From Rhizobium sp. Leaf262 (GTDB taxonomy: Bacteria; Pseudomonadota; Alphaproteobacteria; Rhizobiales; Rhizobiaceae): DNA of 64,000 nucleotides. The notes under the pieces were generated by a model. It ran no database searches. It worked only from the letters and a program-made list of their open reading frames with translations, and was not told the DNA's origin. How positions within the stretch are numbered: position 1 is the stretch's first letter; every line of letters begins with the position of its first letter. The stretch lies in assembly GCF_001422245.1 (NCBI RefSeq), contig NZ_LMMM01000006.1, positions 62,001 through 126,000 of the forward strand, given 5' to 3'. The position numbers and the translations under genes were made by a program. Shown piece by piece: positions 15,998-23,072 of this stretch.

Positions 15998-17623
15998 TTA
16001 TACCGCCTCGCGCTGTTTCAGTCTGAACCTCTGGATCTTGCCGGACTCGGTCTTTGGAAGCGTATCGGTGAAGATGATGGAGCGCGGATATTTGTAGGGC
16101 GCAATCATCGCCTTGACGTGATTTTGCAGCAGCTTCGCCATCGCATCGCAGGCGTCATAGCCGGGTGCCAGCACGATATGCGCTTCCACGATCGTGCCAC
16201 GGATATCGTCAGCTGCGCCGATAACGGCGCATTCCCTGACAGCCTCATGTTTCAAAAGTGCTGCCTCGACTTCAGGCCCGGCGATATTGTAACCAGCCGA
16301 CACGATCATGTCGTCGGAACGGGCGGCGAAGTGGAAATAGCCGTCTTCGTCCTCCACGAAGGTATCGCCCGGCAGGTTCCAGCCATTGCGAACGAATTTG
16401 CGCTGACGATCATCGGCAAGATAACGGCAGCCGATGGGGCCTTTGACCACGAGATGGCCAGGCGTGCCGCGCGGCACTTCCTTCATGTCGGCATCAACGA
16501 CCAGCGCCTCATAACCGGCAAGGGGCTTGCCGGTGCAGCCGGGCTTGAAATCGTCAGGGCGATTGGAAATGAAGATATGCAGCATTTCCGTGCCGCCTAT
16601 GCCATCCAGAATGGGTTTTCCGGTCTTTTTCACCCATTCCTCGAAAACGGGTGCCGGTAGCGTTTCACCTGCGGAAATCGCAAGGCGCAGCGACGACAGA
16701 TCGGCACCTTCATCCATCGCGGCCAGCATGGCGCGATATGCGGTGGGCGCCGTGAAGCAGATGGTGGCCTTGTAGGTTTCGATGATCTCGATCATGTTCG
16801 GCGGCGTTGCGCTTTCAAGAAGCGCTGCACTTGCTCCGAAGCGCAAGGGAAAGACCGCCAGACCGCCGAGGCCGAAGGTGAAAGCGAGGGGCGGCGAGCC
16901 GACGAAGACATCGTCTTCGTTGACATCGAGCACTTCGCGGGCATAGGCATCGGCGATGATGAGAATATCACGGTGAAAATGCATCGTCGCTTTGGGCACA
17001 CCGGTCGAGCCCGATGTGAAACCGAGTAGTGCGACATCATCACGGCCGGTTTGCGCGGCATCGAACTGAACCGGCTTGTTAAGCGCTGCCCTGTCCAGCT
17101 CGGCATCGTGGTTTGCGGTGCCGTCGAAGCCGATCACCTGCGCAAGATAGTCGCTATCTTTTGCGGCCATCACCAGTTCATCCATCAGGCGCGTATCGCA
17201 CAGCGCAACGGTGATTTCCGCCTTGTCGATGATCTTCGTCAGTTCACCGGCGCGCAGCATCGGCATGGTGTTGACCACGACTGCGCCCGCTTTCGTTGCG
17301 GCCAGCCAGCAGGCGACCATGGCAGGGTTGTTGGCGGAACGGATGAGAACGCGGTTGCCCGGCTTGAGACCGTAATCTTCCGTCAGCGCCCGGGCGATGC
17401 GGTTCGTCCAGTCGGAAAGCTCCTTGTAGGTGCGGCGCCTACCATTGCCGATGAGGGCGGTGCGGTCGCCGAAACCACGCTCCACCATACGGTCGGTCAG
17501 CTCGACGCCCGCATTCATCCAGTCCGGGTATTGGAACCCATCGAGCTTGATATCCGGCCATTCTTCGAAGGGCGGAAGGTTATCGCGGGCAAAGGTATCC
17601 TGATGGCCTGACGGTCCCAGCAT
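15998..17623 (-). CDS. Benzoate-CoA ligase family acyl-CoA synthetase (2-aminobenzoate/benzoate-CoA ligase-like)
   Basis: The 541-residue adenylate-forming enzyme has the ATP-binding loop GFTSGSTGVPKATMHFH, the GIGGTEMLHIFISN block that is characteristic of the benzoate/4-hydroxybenzoate/2-aminobenzoate-CoA ligases, GDTFVEDEDGYFHFAARSDDMIVSAGYNIAG in the hinge, and the catalytic Lys in LPKTESGKIQR. It activates a carboxylic acid to its CoA thioester using ATP. It is the first gene of the unit and is followed by a full Liv-type importer, so uptake and activation are coupled. No ring-cleaving or CoA-ester-degrading gene lies in the unit. I prefer 2-aminobenzoate or a related benzoate as substrate, with moderate confidence. 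Confidence 0.87.
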   Translation of the reverse strand: MLGPSGHQDTFARDNLPPFEEWPDIKLDGFQYPDWMNAGVELTDRMVERGFGDRTALIGNGRRRTYKELSDWTNRIARALTEDYGLKPGNRVLIRSANNPAMVACWLAATKAGAVVVNTMPMLRAGELTKIIDKAEITVALCDTRLMDELVMAAKDSDYLAQVIGFDGTANHDAELDRAALNKPVQFDAAQTGRDDVALLGFTSGSTGVPKATMHFHRDILIIADAYAREVLDVNEDDVFVGSPPLAFTFGLGGLAVFPLRFGASAALLESATPPNMIEIIETYKATICFTAPTAYRAMLAAMDEGADLSSLRLAISAGETLPAPVFEEWVKKTGKPILDGIGGTEMLHIFISNRPDDFKPGCTGKPLAGYEALVVDADMKEVPRGTPGHLVVKGPIGCRYLADDRQRKFVRNGWNLPGDTFVEDEDGYFHFAARSDDMIVSAGYNIAGPEVEAALLKHEAVRECAVIGAADDIRGTIVEAHIVLAPGYDACDAMAKLLQNHVKAMIAPYKYPRSIIFTDTLPKTESGKIQRFRLKQREAV

Positions 17624-18077
17624 AGTATCGTTCCCATATTCTTATCGATGCGGCTTTTTGCCTTTTGTTCAAGATTGCACCGGAATTTGGGTCTGGCAAG
17701 AGAGAAAGTTTAAGTTTGTAATATTTTTGATTTTGTCGAAAAAATGTAATTATCTGAGCGAAAAATATATAAATACAGTCAGGTTTCGAGCGCGCAATTG
17801 TGTGGGTAACAAGCATGAGGCTGAGTGCTTCGCTGTGGATACGACGTTGATTTAATTTTTAAATTCAGGTTCTGTGTCCGGCAGAGTTGCGCGCAACTTT
17901 GTCCTTAGTTTTCGTCTTTTCATCGGCTGGCGGATAATGACGGGCGGATTGCTTGACTTGCCCCACATGGGTGAGAAGGCCGGAAGTTATAATTGGGGTC
18001 GATATACCCATTATGTCTCTAGCTATGGATTTCGAGGTGATTGCAGACATATGTTAGAGCTTTGAGGAGGAAATAGC
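17624..18077. other. AT-rich divergent control region
   Basis: The 454 bases between the minus-strand ligase unit and the plus-strand SDR hold no gene I can support. The stretch 17690-17800 is much richer in A and T than the neighbours and probably contains the promoter of the ligase-liv unit. A very good ribosome site (GAGGAGGAAATAG) precedes the SDR at 18078. Confidence 0.5.
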
Positions 18078-18848
18078 ATGTTCAATGGTTTTGTGTTTGA
18101 CGATCTCAAAGGCAAGCGTGTTCTGGTAACCGGAGGATCGACGGGGATTGGCGCTGCTGTGGTCATGGCGTTGGCTGCGCAGGGTGCTCGCGTCGCCATT
18201 CACTTCAACGAAAGCCGCGAGGCCGCCACCACGCTTCAGGGTCAGCATTCCAAAAATACGGTGCTCGTTCAAGGTGACCTGGGTGCTCCAGGTATGGGCG
18301 TGAAGGTGGTAGACGAGGCATCGCGTCTTCTCGGGGGGCTTGATGGGATCATCAACAACGCGGGAGGAATGTTGGGGAGAATTCCAACTACGGAAGCCAC
18401 AGCTGAGCATTTCGATCGCGTTTTGAACCTGAACGCAAAGTCCCTGTGGGAGGCAAGTGTTGCATCCCATCGCCATCTCGTCGCTTCCGGGGGCGGGTTC
18501 ATCATCAACACGACATCGATCGCGGCGAGAAATGGCGGCGGCGGCGGAGCCGTGCTCTACGCGGCGGCCAAAGCCTTCGTCAGCAGTTTAACTCGAGGGC
18601 AGGCAAAGGAATTCGTCAAAGACGGAATCCGCGTGAACGCCGTTGCGCCCGGACTGATCCAGACGCCGTTTCACGACCGGTACACCTCCGCTGAGGTCAT
18701 GGCCGCCCAACGCATGACCATCCCAATGGGACGTGAAGGGATGCCGGAGGAGTGCGTCGGCGCGTTTCTCTTCCTCGCCTCAGAGGCTATGTCCGGGTAC
18801 ATCACCGGGCAGGTCATAGAGGTGAATGGCGGGCAATTGATGCCCTAA
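18078..18848 (+). CDS. Short-chain dehydrogenase/reductase (FabG-like)
   Basis: The 256-residue SDR has the cofactor motif VTGGSTGIG, NNAGG near residue 92, the catalytic Ser in INTTSIAARNGGGG, the Tyr/Lys pair in YAAAKAF, and the FabG-type close GYITGQVIEVNGGQL. It is full length with a strong ribosome site GAGGAGG 6 bases before the ATG. It is a single-gene unit ending in a hairpin at 19021 and convergent with the next SDR. The fold is that of 3-oxoacyl-ACP reductase-like dehydrogenases, but the isolated setting gives no substrate. Confidence 0.9.
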   Translation: MFNGFVFDDLKGKRVLVTGGSTGIGAAVVMALAAQGARVAIHFNESREAATTLQGQHSKNTVLVQGDLGAPGMGVKVVDEASRLLGGLDGIINNAGGMLGRIPTTEATAEHFDRVLNLNAKSLWEASVASHRHLVASGGGFIINTTSIAARNGGGGGAVLYAAAKAFVSSLTRGQAKEFVKDGIRVNAVAPGLIQTPFHDRYTSAEVMAAQRMTIPMGREGMPEECVGAFLFLASEAMSGYITGQVIEVNGGQLMP

Positions 18849-19020
18849 GATACACATGACTACAGAGAATTTGGCACGGCGGGACGTTCGTTCTCGGAAC
18901 TCGGGTCCGGTGCCCGGAGGTGGCTCGTCGGGGTGAGCGTTCCAACCAGATGCCGGACCCGCTCATACGACGTCATCAGAATTCAGTTCACTCGCTCCGG
19001 CCTGTCGTCAGGCGCGTTTT

Positions 19021-19052
19021 GATGGATCCGACCTGGCAAGATCGGATCCATC
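19021..19052. terminator. Hairpin between convergent SDR genes
   Basis: GATGGATCCGA (19021-19031) pairs perfectly with TCGGATCCATC (19042-19052) over a 10-base loop, and GTTTCT follows on the plus strand. It lies between two convergent genes (ends 18848 and 19066), so it may terminate transcription, chiefly of the plus-strand SDR. Confidence 0.55.
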
Positions 19053-19065
19053 GTTTCTGTGGCCG

Positions 19066-19797
19066 TTAGACCTGGCGCAAGCCGCCATCGACGCACAGTT
19101 CGGCGCCAGCGATGTAGCTTGCGTCATCACTCAACAGGAACAGGGCGGCGGCAGCGACTTCTGAGGGCCTTGCCATTCGGCCCATCGGGATCGGAGCGAC
19201 AATTGTCGCGCGGGTGTCTTCTGCAACAGCAGCCATCATCTCCGTATCGGTAGGGCCGGGGGCAACCACGTTGACGCGGATGCCTTTTGGGGCAAGTTCT
19301 GCCGTCCAGGTTCTTGCGTAGGATCGAACGGCTGCTTTCGTTGCACAATAAGTTCCGTAACCCGCGTAGCCTGCGCTCCCCGCAATGGAGCCAATGAGCA
19401 CGACGGAGCTGCCCTCTTTCATTGCAGGGAGAGCAGCCTGTAAACCGAACACCATACCTCGGACGTTGACGTCGAAGTGGCGGTCGAAATGCTCCGGCGT
19501 CATATCTGCGATCTGCGATGGTTCGGACAGACCGGCGTTCAAAACAAGCGCGTCGACACGACCATATGCTTTGCGGACTGTTTCAACAGCCGTGATCATG
19601 TCATCTGGCGAGCCTGCGTCTGCGGCAATGCCGACCACGCCATTGCCGATGCCTGTAGCCGCCTTTTCAGCATCTTCGCCTCTACGGCTGGTGATGAAGA
19701 CGTTTGCGCCTTCAGCAGAAAGTCGTTCCGCGATGGCAAGGCCAATGCCCTTTGCGCCGCCCACGACCAGTGCCACCTTGTTATTCATTCGAGCCAT
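19066..19797 (-). CDS. Short-chain dehydrogenase/reductase
   Basis: The 243-residue classical SDR has VVGGAKGIG for cofactor binding, LNAGLS, the catalytic Ser in LIGSIAGSAGYAGYG, the Tyr/Lys pair in YCATKAAVRSYART, and the closing DDASYIAGAELCVDGGLRQV. The ATG at 19797 is preceded by GAAAGGATTTACG and is preferred over the in-frame codon at 19812. The gene is divergent from the HxlR regulator at 19879, with 81 bp between start codons that contain GATAT/ATATC repeats, so it is the probable HxlR target. The substrate is unknown; pairs of this type often respond to reactive electrophiles. Confidence 0.9.
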   Translation of the reverse strand: MARMNNKVALVVGGAKGIGLAIAERLSAEGANVFITSRRGEDAEKAATGIGNGVVGIAADAGSPDDMITAVETVRKAYGRVDALVLNAGLSEPSQIADMTPEHFDRHFDVNVRGMVFGLQAALPAMKEGSSVVLIGSIAGSAGYAGYGTYCATKAAVRSYARTWTAELAPKGIRVNVVAPGPTDTEMMAAVAEDTRATIVAPIPMGRMARPSEVAAAALFLLSDDASYIAGAELCVDGGLRQV

Positions 19798-19828
19798 CGT
19801 AAATCCTTTCACTGAATGGTCCCGCTAT

Positions 19829-19852
19829 GATATACGGTGGATATCTGATATC
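19829..19852. promoter_or_regulatory. GATAT/ATATC repeat cluster between SDR and HxlR (candidate operator)
   Basis: GATAT at 19829-19833 and ATATC at 19841-19845 form an inverted repeat with a 7-base spacer, and a further GATATC copy follows at 19847-19852. It lies in the middle of the 81-bp divergent region of the SDR and HxlR genes, consistent with a site for the HxlR dimer. No direct evidence of binding. Confidence 0.4.
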
Positions 19853-19878
19853 AATTACGCACCTTGGATAGCTTAGAT

Positions 19879-20271
19879 ATGGATGAGTATACCGACTTCG
19901 AAGATCTCTCTCATCGCGCACTCTGCAACATGCCGCAGGTACGCCCGGTGCTGGACAAGATTGCTGACAAATGGACGATCATGATCCTGACTGTGATCTG
20001 TCCCAAACCCTCGCGCTTCAACGAAATCAAGCGGCGTCTTGATGGAATTACGCACAAGGCTCTGGCCGACGCCTTGAAGAGGCTTGAGCGAAACGGTTTG
20101 GTAACGAGAACAGTACTTCCAACGCAGCCTGTTGGTGTTGAGTACGCAATCACGCCTCTGGGCCATTCACTGCGAGAACCGTTCGAAGCGTTGTGTTCGT
20201 GGGCAGCCGCGAACGGCGAAAAGATCGAGGACGCAATGCAACGCTATGACAATGCCCGAAATCATCGGTGA
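19879..20271 (+). CDS. HxlR/DUF24-type winged-helix regulator
   Basis: The 130-residue single-domain regulator has the HxlR hallmarks: the conserved CNMPQVRPVLDKIADKWTIMIL opening with its Cys, FNEIKRRLDGITHKALADALKRLERNGLVTR in the helix-turn-helix and wing, and YAITPLGHSLREPFEALCSWA at the end. The N-terminal Cys can act as a redox or aldehyde sensor in relatives such as HypR and YodB. An ATG at 19879 and an in-frame TTG at 19864 are both possible; I prefer the ATG. It is divergent from the SDR at 19066 and is followed by a terminator at 20362. Confidence 0.88.
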   Translation: MDEYTDFEDLSHRALCNMPQVRPVLDKIADKWTIMILTVICPKPSRFNEIKRRLDGITHKALADALKRLERNGLVTRTVLPTQPVGVEYAITPLGHSLREPFEALCSWAAANGEKIEDAMQRYDNARNHR

Positions 20272-20361
20272 TGACGTCACCGTGCCATGGCTACTGCCTT
20301 AAGAGCGTGGTCTTGTGATTAAATGACTGCGCAGGGCTACTGAGCGGACGTCGGCGCGGAA

Positions 20362-20403
20362 GCCCCTATACGAAGACAGTGTCTTCGGTGCATGGGCCTT
20401 TTT
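20362..20403 (+). terminator. Rho-independent terminator after HxlR gene
   Basis: An inner 7-bp stem CGAAGAC/GTCTTCG (20371-20377 and 20381-20387) sits inside an outer GCCC/GGGC stem (20362-20365 and 20394-20397), and TTTTT follows at 20399-20403. It lies about 90 bases after the HxlR stop on the same strand. Confidence 0.6.
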
Positions 20404-20480
20404 GACCAGCACTTTAAATCAGGCGATCAAGATTCCGTCTTACGCGCTCGGTAGCACATCAGCCGCAACCTCATCAGACT

Positions 20481-21095
20481 TCAGGGAGAGGCTTGTGAAC
20501 TTAGACCGAACGATATCATCGCCGCTTCACACGCACGCGTAAACCGCATCGAAGGGCCTTCTTTGCCTGCTGCAAGTTTGCTGACGCGGGCTCCCTCCAA
20601 GAGCATGGACAGTGTGTCAGCCAAAAGGTCCGGATCACTTACACCTGTTGCACGACAGAGCGCGGCGAGCCGGGAATGTTGTTGCATCTTTAGCGTTTCT
20701 ATTACTGCATGCGCCGGGTGTCCTTGCTCCTTCAACTCCACTGCAGCATTGGCCAAATCGCATCCGTAGGGCTCGCTGGAAAGACATTTCGCGCGCGCTT
20801 TAACCCATGCCGCAAGCTGAGCTCTCGCGTCGCCGGGGCTCTCTGTTTCGAGATCTTCCCAGGCCTTCTCAAGCGTTTGAGAACTGTGCTTGAGCGCTTC
20901 ACATACAAGGTCATCCTTGGAGCCAAAATGTCGATATAATGTCATCTTGTTGGTGGAGGCCGCTTCCGCGATGGCATCAACACCTATGCCGCGTATCCCA
21001 TGTTCGCGAAACAGTTGACAGGCCGTCGACACGATCCGGTCACGAGGTGCGATTTTTTTCTGTTCGGAAGCGGAATCAGATTTATCGGATTTCAT
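20481..21095 (-). CDS. TetR-family transcriptional regulator
   Basis: The 204-residue TetR repressor has the N-terminal HTH block ACQLFREHGIRGIGVDAIAEAASTNKMTLYRHFGSKDDLVCEAL and a helical ligand domain. The ATG at 21095 is the conservative start. A TTG at 21104 has AGGA at better spacing (six bases) and may be the real one. The gene is divergent from the small gene at 21245, and the intergenic region holds a TTGACA promoter box and a perfect TGTTAC/GTAACA repeat. This makes autoregulation and control of the small gene likely. The ligand is unknown. Confidence 0.88.
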   Translation of the reverse strand: MKSDKSDSASEQKKIAPRDRIVSTACQLFREHGIRGIGVDAIAEAASTNKMTLYRHFGSKDDLVCEALKHSSQTLEKAWEDLETESPGDARAQLAAWVKARAKCLSSEPYGCDLANAAVELKEQGHPAHAVIETLKMQQHSRLAALCRATGVSDPDLLADTLSMLLEGARVSKLAAGKEGPSMRFTRACEAAMISFGLSSQASP

Positions 21096-21123
21096 GAGGT
21101 TCAATTTTTATCCTGCAGCAGTG

Positions 21124-21176
21124 TTGACATGGGTGTGACCGGTCGGTAACTATTCAAATGTTACTTACTGGTAACA
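21124..21176 (+). promoter_or_regulatory. Candidate promoter with TetR-type operator
   Basis: TTGACA at 21124-21129 is followed after 17 bases by TAACTA (21147-21152), a plausible sigma-70 pair. Immediately downstream TGTTAC (21159-21164) and GTAACA (21171-21176) form a perfect 6-bp inverted repeat with a 6-base spacer. The site lies between the divergent TetR gene and the small gene at 21245, overlapping the expected transcription start, as a repressor site would. Confidence 0.5.
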
Positions 21177-21244
21177 CCCCAACTTGTTCCAGTCAAGCGA
21201 TCGCCGGTTTTCAGGGGCGTGGGACTTGTCGAAAGGAGACTGCG

Positions 21245-21511
21245 ATGAACCAGATGACAAACGATATGACCCTTGCTGAAATCTTTGGCGATCCGCTTAT
21301 CCTTGCAGTCATGCGCGCCGATGGCATTGCTCTGAAAGATTTCAAAGATTTGATGTATTCGGCTGCTCGATCGTTGAAGACACGAGATGGCACAGCGCTT
21401 GTCGGGACGTTGCCAAAAACCGCGCCTACCGCGTCGCCTAAACGTGCACTCGTAGCCACTATGCAGCCTTTGTTCGCACGCTCCTTCGGACCCTGCACCG
21501 CCAATTTGTAA
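21245..21511 (+). CDS. Small conserved-type hypothetical protein
   Basis: The 88-residue protein starts at an ATG preceded by AAAGGAGACTGCG, an excellent ribosome site. The N-terminal half (MTLAEIFGDPLILAVMRADGI, then a predicted helix DFKDLMYSAARSL) resembles a family of short rhizobial proteins of unknown function that I know only by pattern. The C-terminal half is low-complexity and basic. It has no signal peptide or membrane segment. It stands downstream of a promoter/operator pair that probably answers to the TetR at 20481, so it may be a stress-induced small protein. Confidence 0.68.
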   Translation: MNQMTNDMTLAEIFGDPLILAVMRADGIALKDFKDLMYSAARSLKTRDGTALVGTLPKTAPTASPKRALVATMQPLFARSFGPCTANL

Positions 21512-21780
21512 TTCTGGATGCAGCCTGCATCAGTATCTCACGCCGAAGCACCAGTGGTTCGGCTATTGTCGGTTGACAGAGAGTATAGTCTTTGTTCGGC
21601 TGCTGGAGACGGATCCGACGTTGCAGGCGCGCGTTTCGGCACGACGGTCGGGATGGATGATCCGGGGAATAACGCGACACAGGTCGGGCTTTCCAGCGAC
21701 TTCAACGTAACCCGTCGCCACGCTCTGATCGTGGCTCAAGTTATAGGCTTTGCCAGAATCTCACGAACGAGGAGGTGACT

Positions 21781-21948
21781 ATGTTCATTAGCCTAATGAA
21801 GAACTCTTCCTAACAAGCCGACATCGAAGTCCTTGGCGACACATGGATCGTAGAGCGAACCCGCCAATATGCTACGCGTGTTTTTCAATATGATCACTGC
21901 ATTCTCGTTAACACTTCGGCGAGACAGTGGGGCTTGTTATCAAGTTGA
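21781..21948 (+). pseudogene. Short frame with strong ribosome site and one in-frame stop
   Basis: GAGGAGGTGACT directly precedes an ATG at 21781. The frame reads ten codons (MFISLMKNSS), meets TAA at 21811, and then stays open for 44 more codons (ADIEVLGDTWIVERTRQYA and onward) to TGA at 21946. The read-through residues look protein-like, and the ribosome site is among the best in the window. The gene is therefore either a recently disrupted small gene, a very short peptide, or a sequencing error at 21811. I do not recognise the family. The 270 bases before it (21512-21780) hold no convincing gene. Confidence 0.45.
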
Positions 21949-22024
21949 GCTCAGATCAGTTTACAAAGCTCTAAGACCTGTTCTGAAGCCGGGATTTTCA
22001 GACTGTGGTGGATAAGGTAGGTCA

Positions 22025-22047
22025 GGGCCCGGTATTAAACCGGGCCC
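22025..22047 (-). terminator. GC-rich hairpin after PRC-barrel gene
   Basis: GGGCCCGG (22025-22032) and CCGGGCCC (22040-22047) form a perfect 8-bp stem with a 7-base loop, 10 bases beyond the stop of the minus-strand PRC-barrel gene. No long T run follows on the minus strand, so it may be a terminator or an mRNA 3-prime stabiliser. Confidence 0.5.
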
Positions 22048-22056
22048 TTAATCTCA

Positions 22057-22350
22057 TCAGTGATGGTGTTCAGGCATGTCTTTCAACTGGTCCTTCGTCC
22101 AAGATGTCACCGCATGAACATCGCCGTCCTCATCACGCATGAAGTCGAGATCACTCAGAGCGACAGCAACTGGCTTGGCACCGATTCCGAGAAAACCGCC
22201 GACATCGATGATGGCTTGGCCGTCTGCTCCGCCATGGACGTGATCTACCTTTCCAACCTTGTGGTCATCGGCGCCGTAAACCGTCGCACCCTCCAAAATC
22301 TCAGGCGTCAACTCTGTTGTCGACAGGCGAATATGGTTTGTATGATCCAT
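22057..22350 (-). CDS. PRC-barrel/DUF2171-like small protein
   Basis: The 97-residue protein carries one PRC-barrel-type beta domain: ILEGATVYGADDHKVGKVDHVHGGADGQAIIDVGGFLGIGAKPVAVALSDLDF. The C-terminus is His-rich (MPEHHH). A very strong GGAGGAAAACCC precedes the ATG at 22350, so the longer frame from 22377 is unlikely. It is soluble and has no signal peptide. Members of this group are common in rhizobia and often stress-related. The gene stands alone between two hairpins, suggesting a monocistronic transcript. Confidence 0.85.
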   Translation of the reverse strand: MDHTNHIRLSTTELTPEILEGATVYGADDHKVGKVDHVHGGADGQAIIDVGGFLGIGAKPVAVALSDLDFMRDEDGDVHAVTSWTKDQLKDMPEHHH

Positions 22351-22447
22351 GGGTTTTCCTCCGTGTTGGATGATCACGTAACGGGATCAAGCGCTTCTGG
22401 TTCCGAATAAGGTGCTTGCTTTGCTGGGCCACAAGAGCGGCTGCAAC

Positions 22448-22479
22448 CTGCTAGAGCCAGAACGTTCTGGCTCTAGCAG
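22448..22479. terminator. Perfect 32-bp palindrome (hairpin or protein site)
   Basis: Bases 22448-22463 and 22464-22479 are perfect reverse complements (CTGCTAGAGCCAGAAC and its complement). It lies 9 bases beyond the stop of the minus-strand gene at 22489. It can form a long hairpin and could terminate that transcript, although no T run follows. A dimeric protein site is the alternative. Confidence 0.5.
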
Positions 22480-22488
22480 CCTGGACAA

Positions 22489-22809
22489 TCACCATCGGTA
22501 ATCGCGATAATCATGCCGCGCACGCCATTCCTGCTGCTCATACCAATCTCGGCGTTCTCGCCATTCGCGACGATCGCGTCTGTCGCGCCATTCTCTTCTG
22601 GCTTCCCAGCGATCGCGATACTCGCGTGGAGGACCGTTTGGTCGGCAATAGCCACGTGGAGAAAGGTGGAAGCCCCGCCCACAGGCATAGTCTATCTTTT
22701 GCGCGTCTGATGCTAAGGGAACGGACGGTTGAACTAACGGCATAGCGTTAGCGGCGTTTGCAACGATACTGCCTAGAACTATTCCCGCGCTAAAAATTAT
22801 CTTGCGCAT
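22489..22809 (-). CDS. Small secreted Arg/Tyr/Trp-rich protein
   Basis: The 106-residue protein begins with a signal peptide (MRKIIFSAGIVLGSIVANAANAM). The mature part has a short motif YACGRGFHLSPRGYCRPNGPP with two Cys, then a strongly basic and aromatic tail with repeats of the kind ReWRDRRDRREWRERR and a YRDYRW end. This pattern, a CGxGxHxxxxGxC core plus RW-rich tail, is frequent in small periplasmic proteins of rhizobia. The function is unknown, possibly envelope association. It is followed by the 32-bp palindrome at 22448. Confidence 0.75.
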   Translation of the reverse strand: MRKIIFSAGIVLGSIVANAANAMPLVQPSVPLASDAQKIDYACGRGFHLSPRGYCRPNGPPREYRDRWEARREWRDRRDRREWRERRDWYEQQEWRARHDYRDYRW

Positions 22810-22922
22810 CTCTCATCACTCCGTTGAGGGTGACGTGATTTAGCGACCCGCACCGTGAACCATGCCTGAATGAACTTTGACGTTTTCGTGGCATTCAGAG
22901 GCAAGAAGATTTTCGAACGCTG

Positions 22923-22942
22923 CGATACTACGATACTACGAT
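22923..22942. repeat. Short tandem repeat (CGATACTA x 2.5)
   Basis: CGATACTA occurs at 22923-22930 and 22931-22938 and continues as CGAT to 22942. It lies in the 263-bp gap between the secreted-protein gene and the enolase-superfamily gene. No function is evident. Confidence 0.5.
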
Positions 22943-23072
22943 GGGCGCTCATTCTGCGCGCACTGTCGTAAAAAATGCCGCGCAAGGCGTATTTTTATTA
23001 AGATCGCGCAGCTTTCATGTGTCTTGCCCATGGCCTGTTGATGCGACTGCGCTGGGGCCAATTACCTCAGAT

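Noticed and set aside
21518-21778. 86-codon plus-strand frame after the small gene
   Set aside because: No ribosome site at its ATG and no protein-like pattern; left as gene-free sequence.
22923-22942. Possible CRISPR-like or phase-variable repeat
   Set aside because: Only two and a half copies of 8 bases with no spacers and outside any coding frame, so it is recorded as a simple tandem repeat only.
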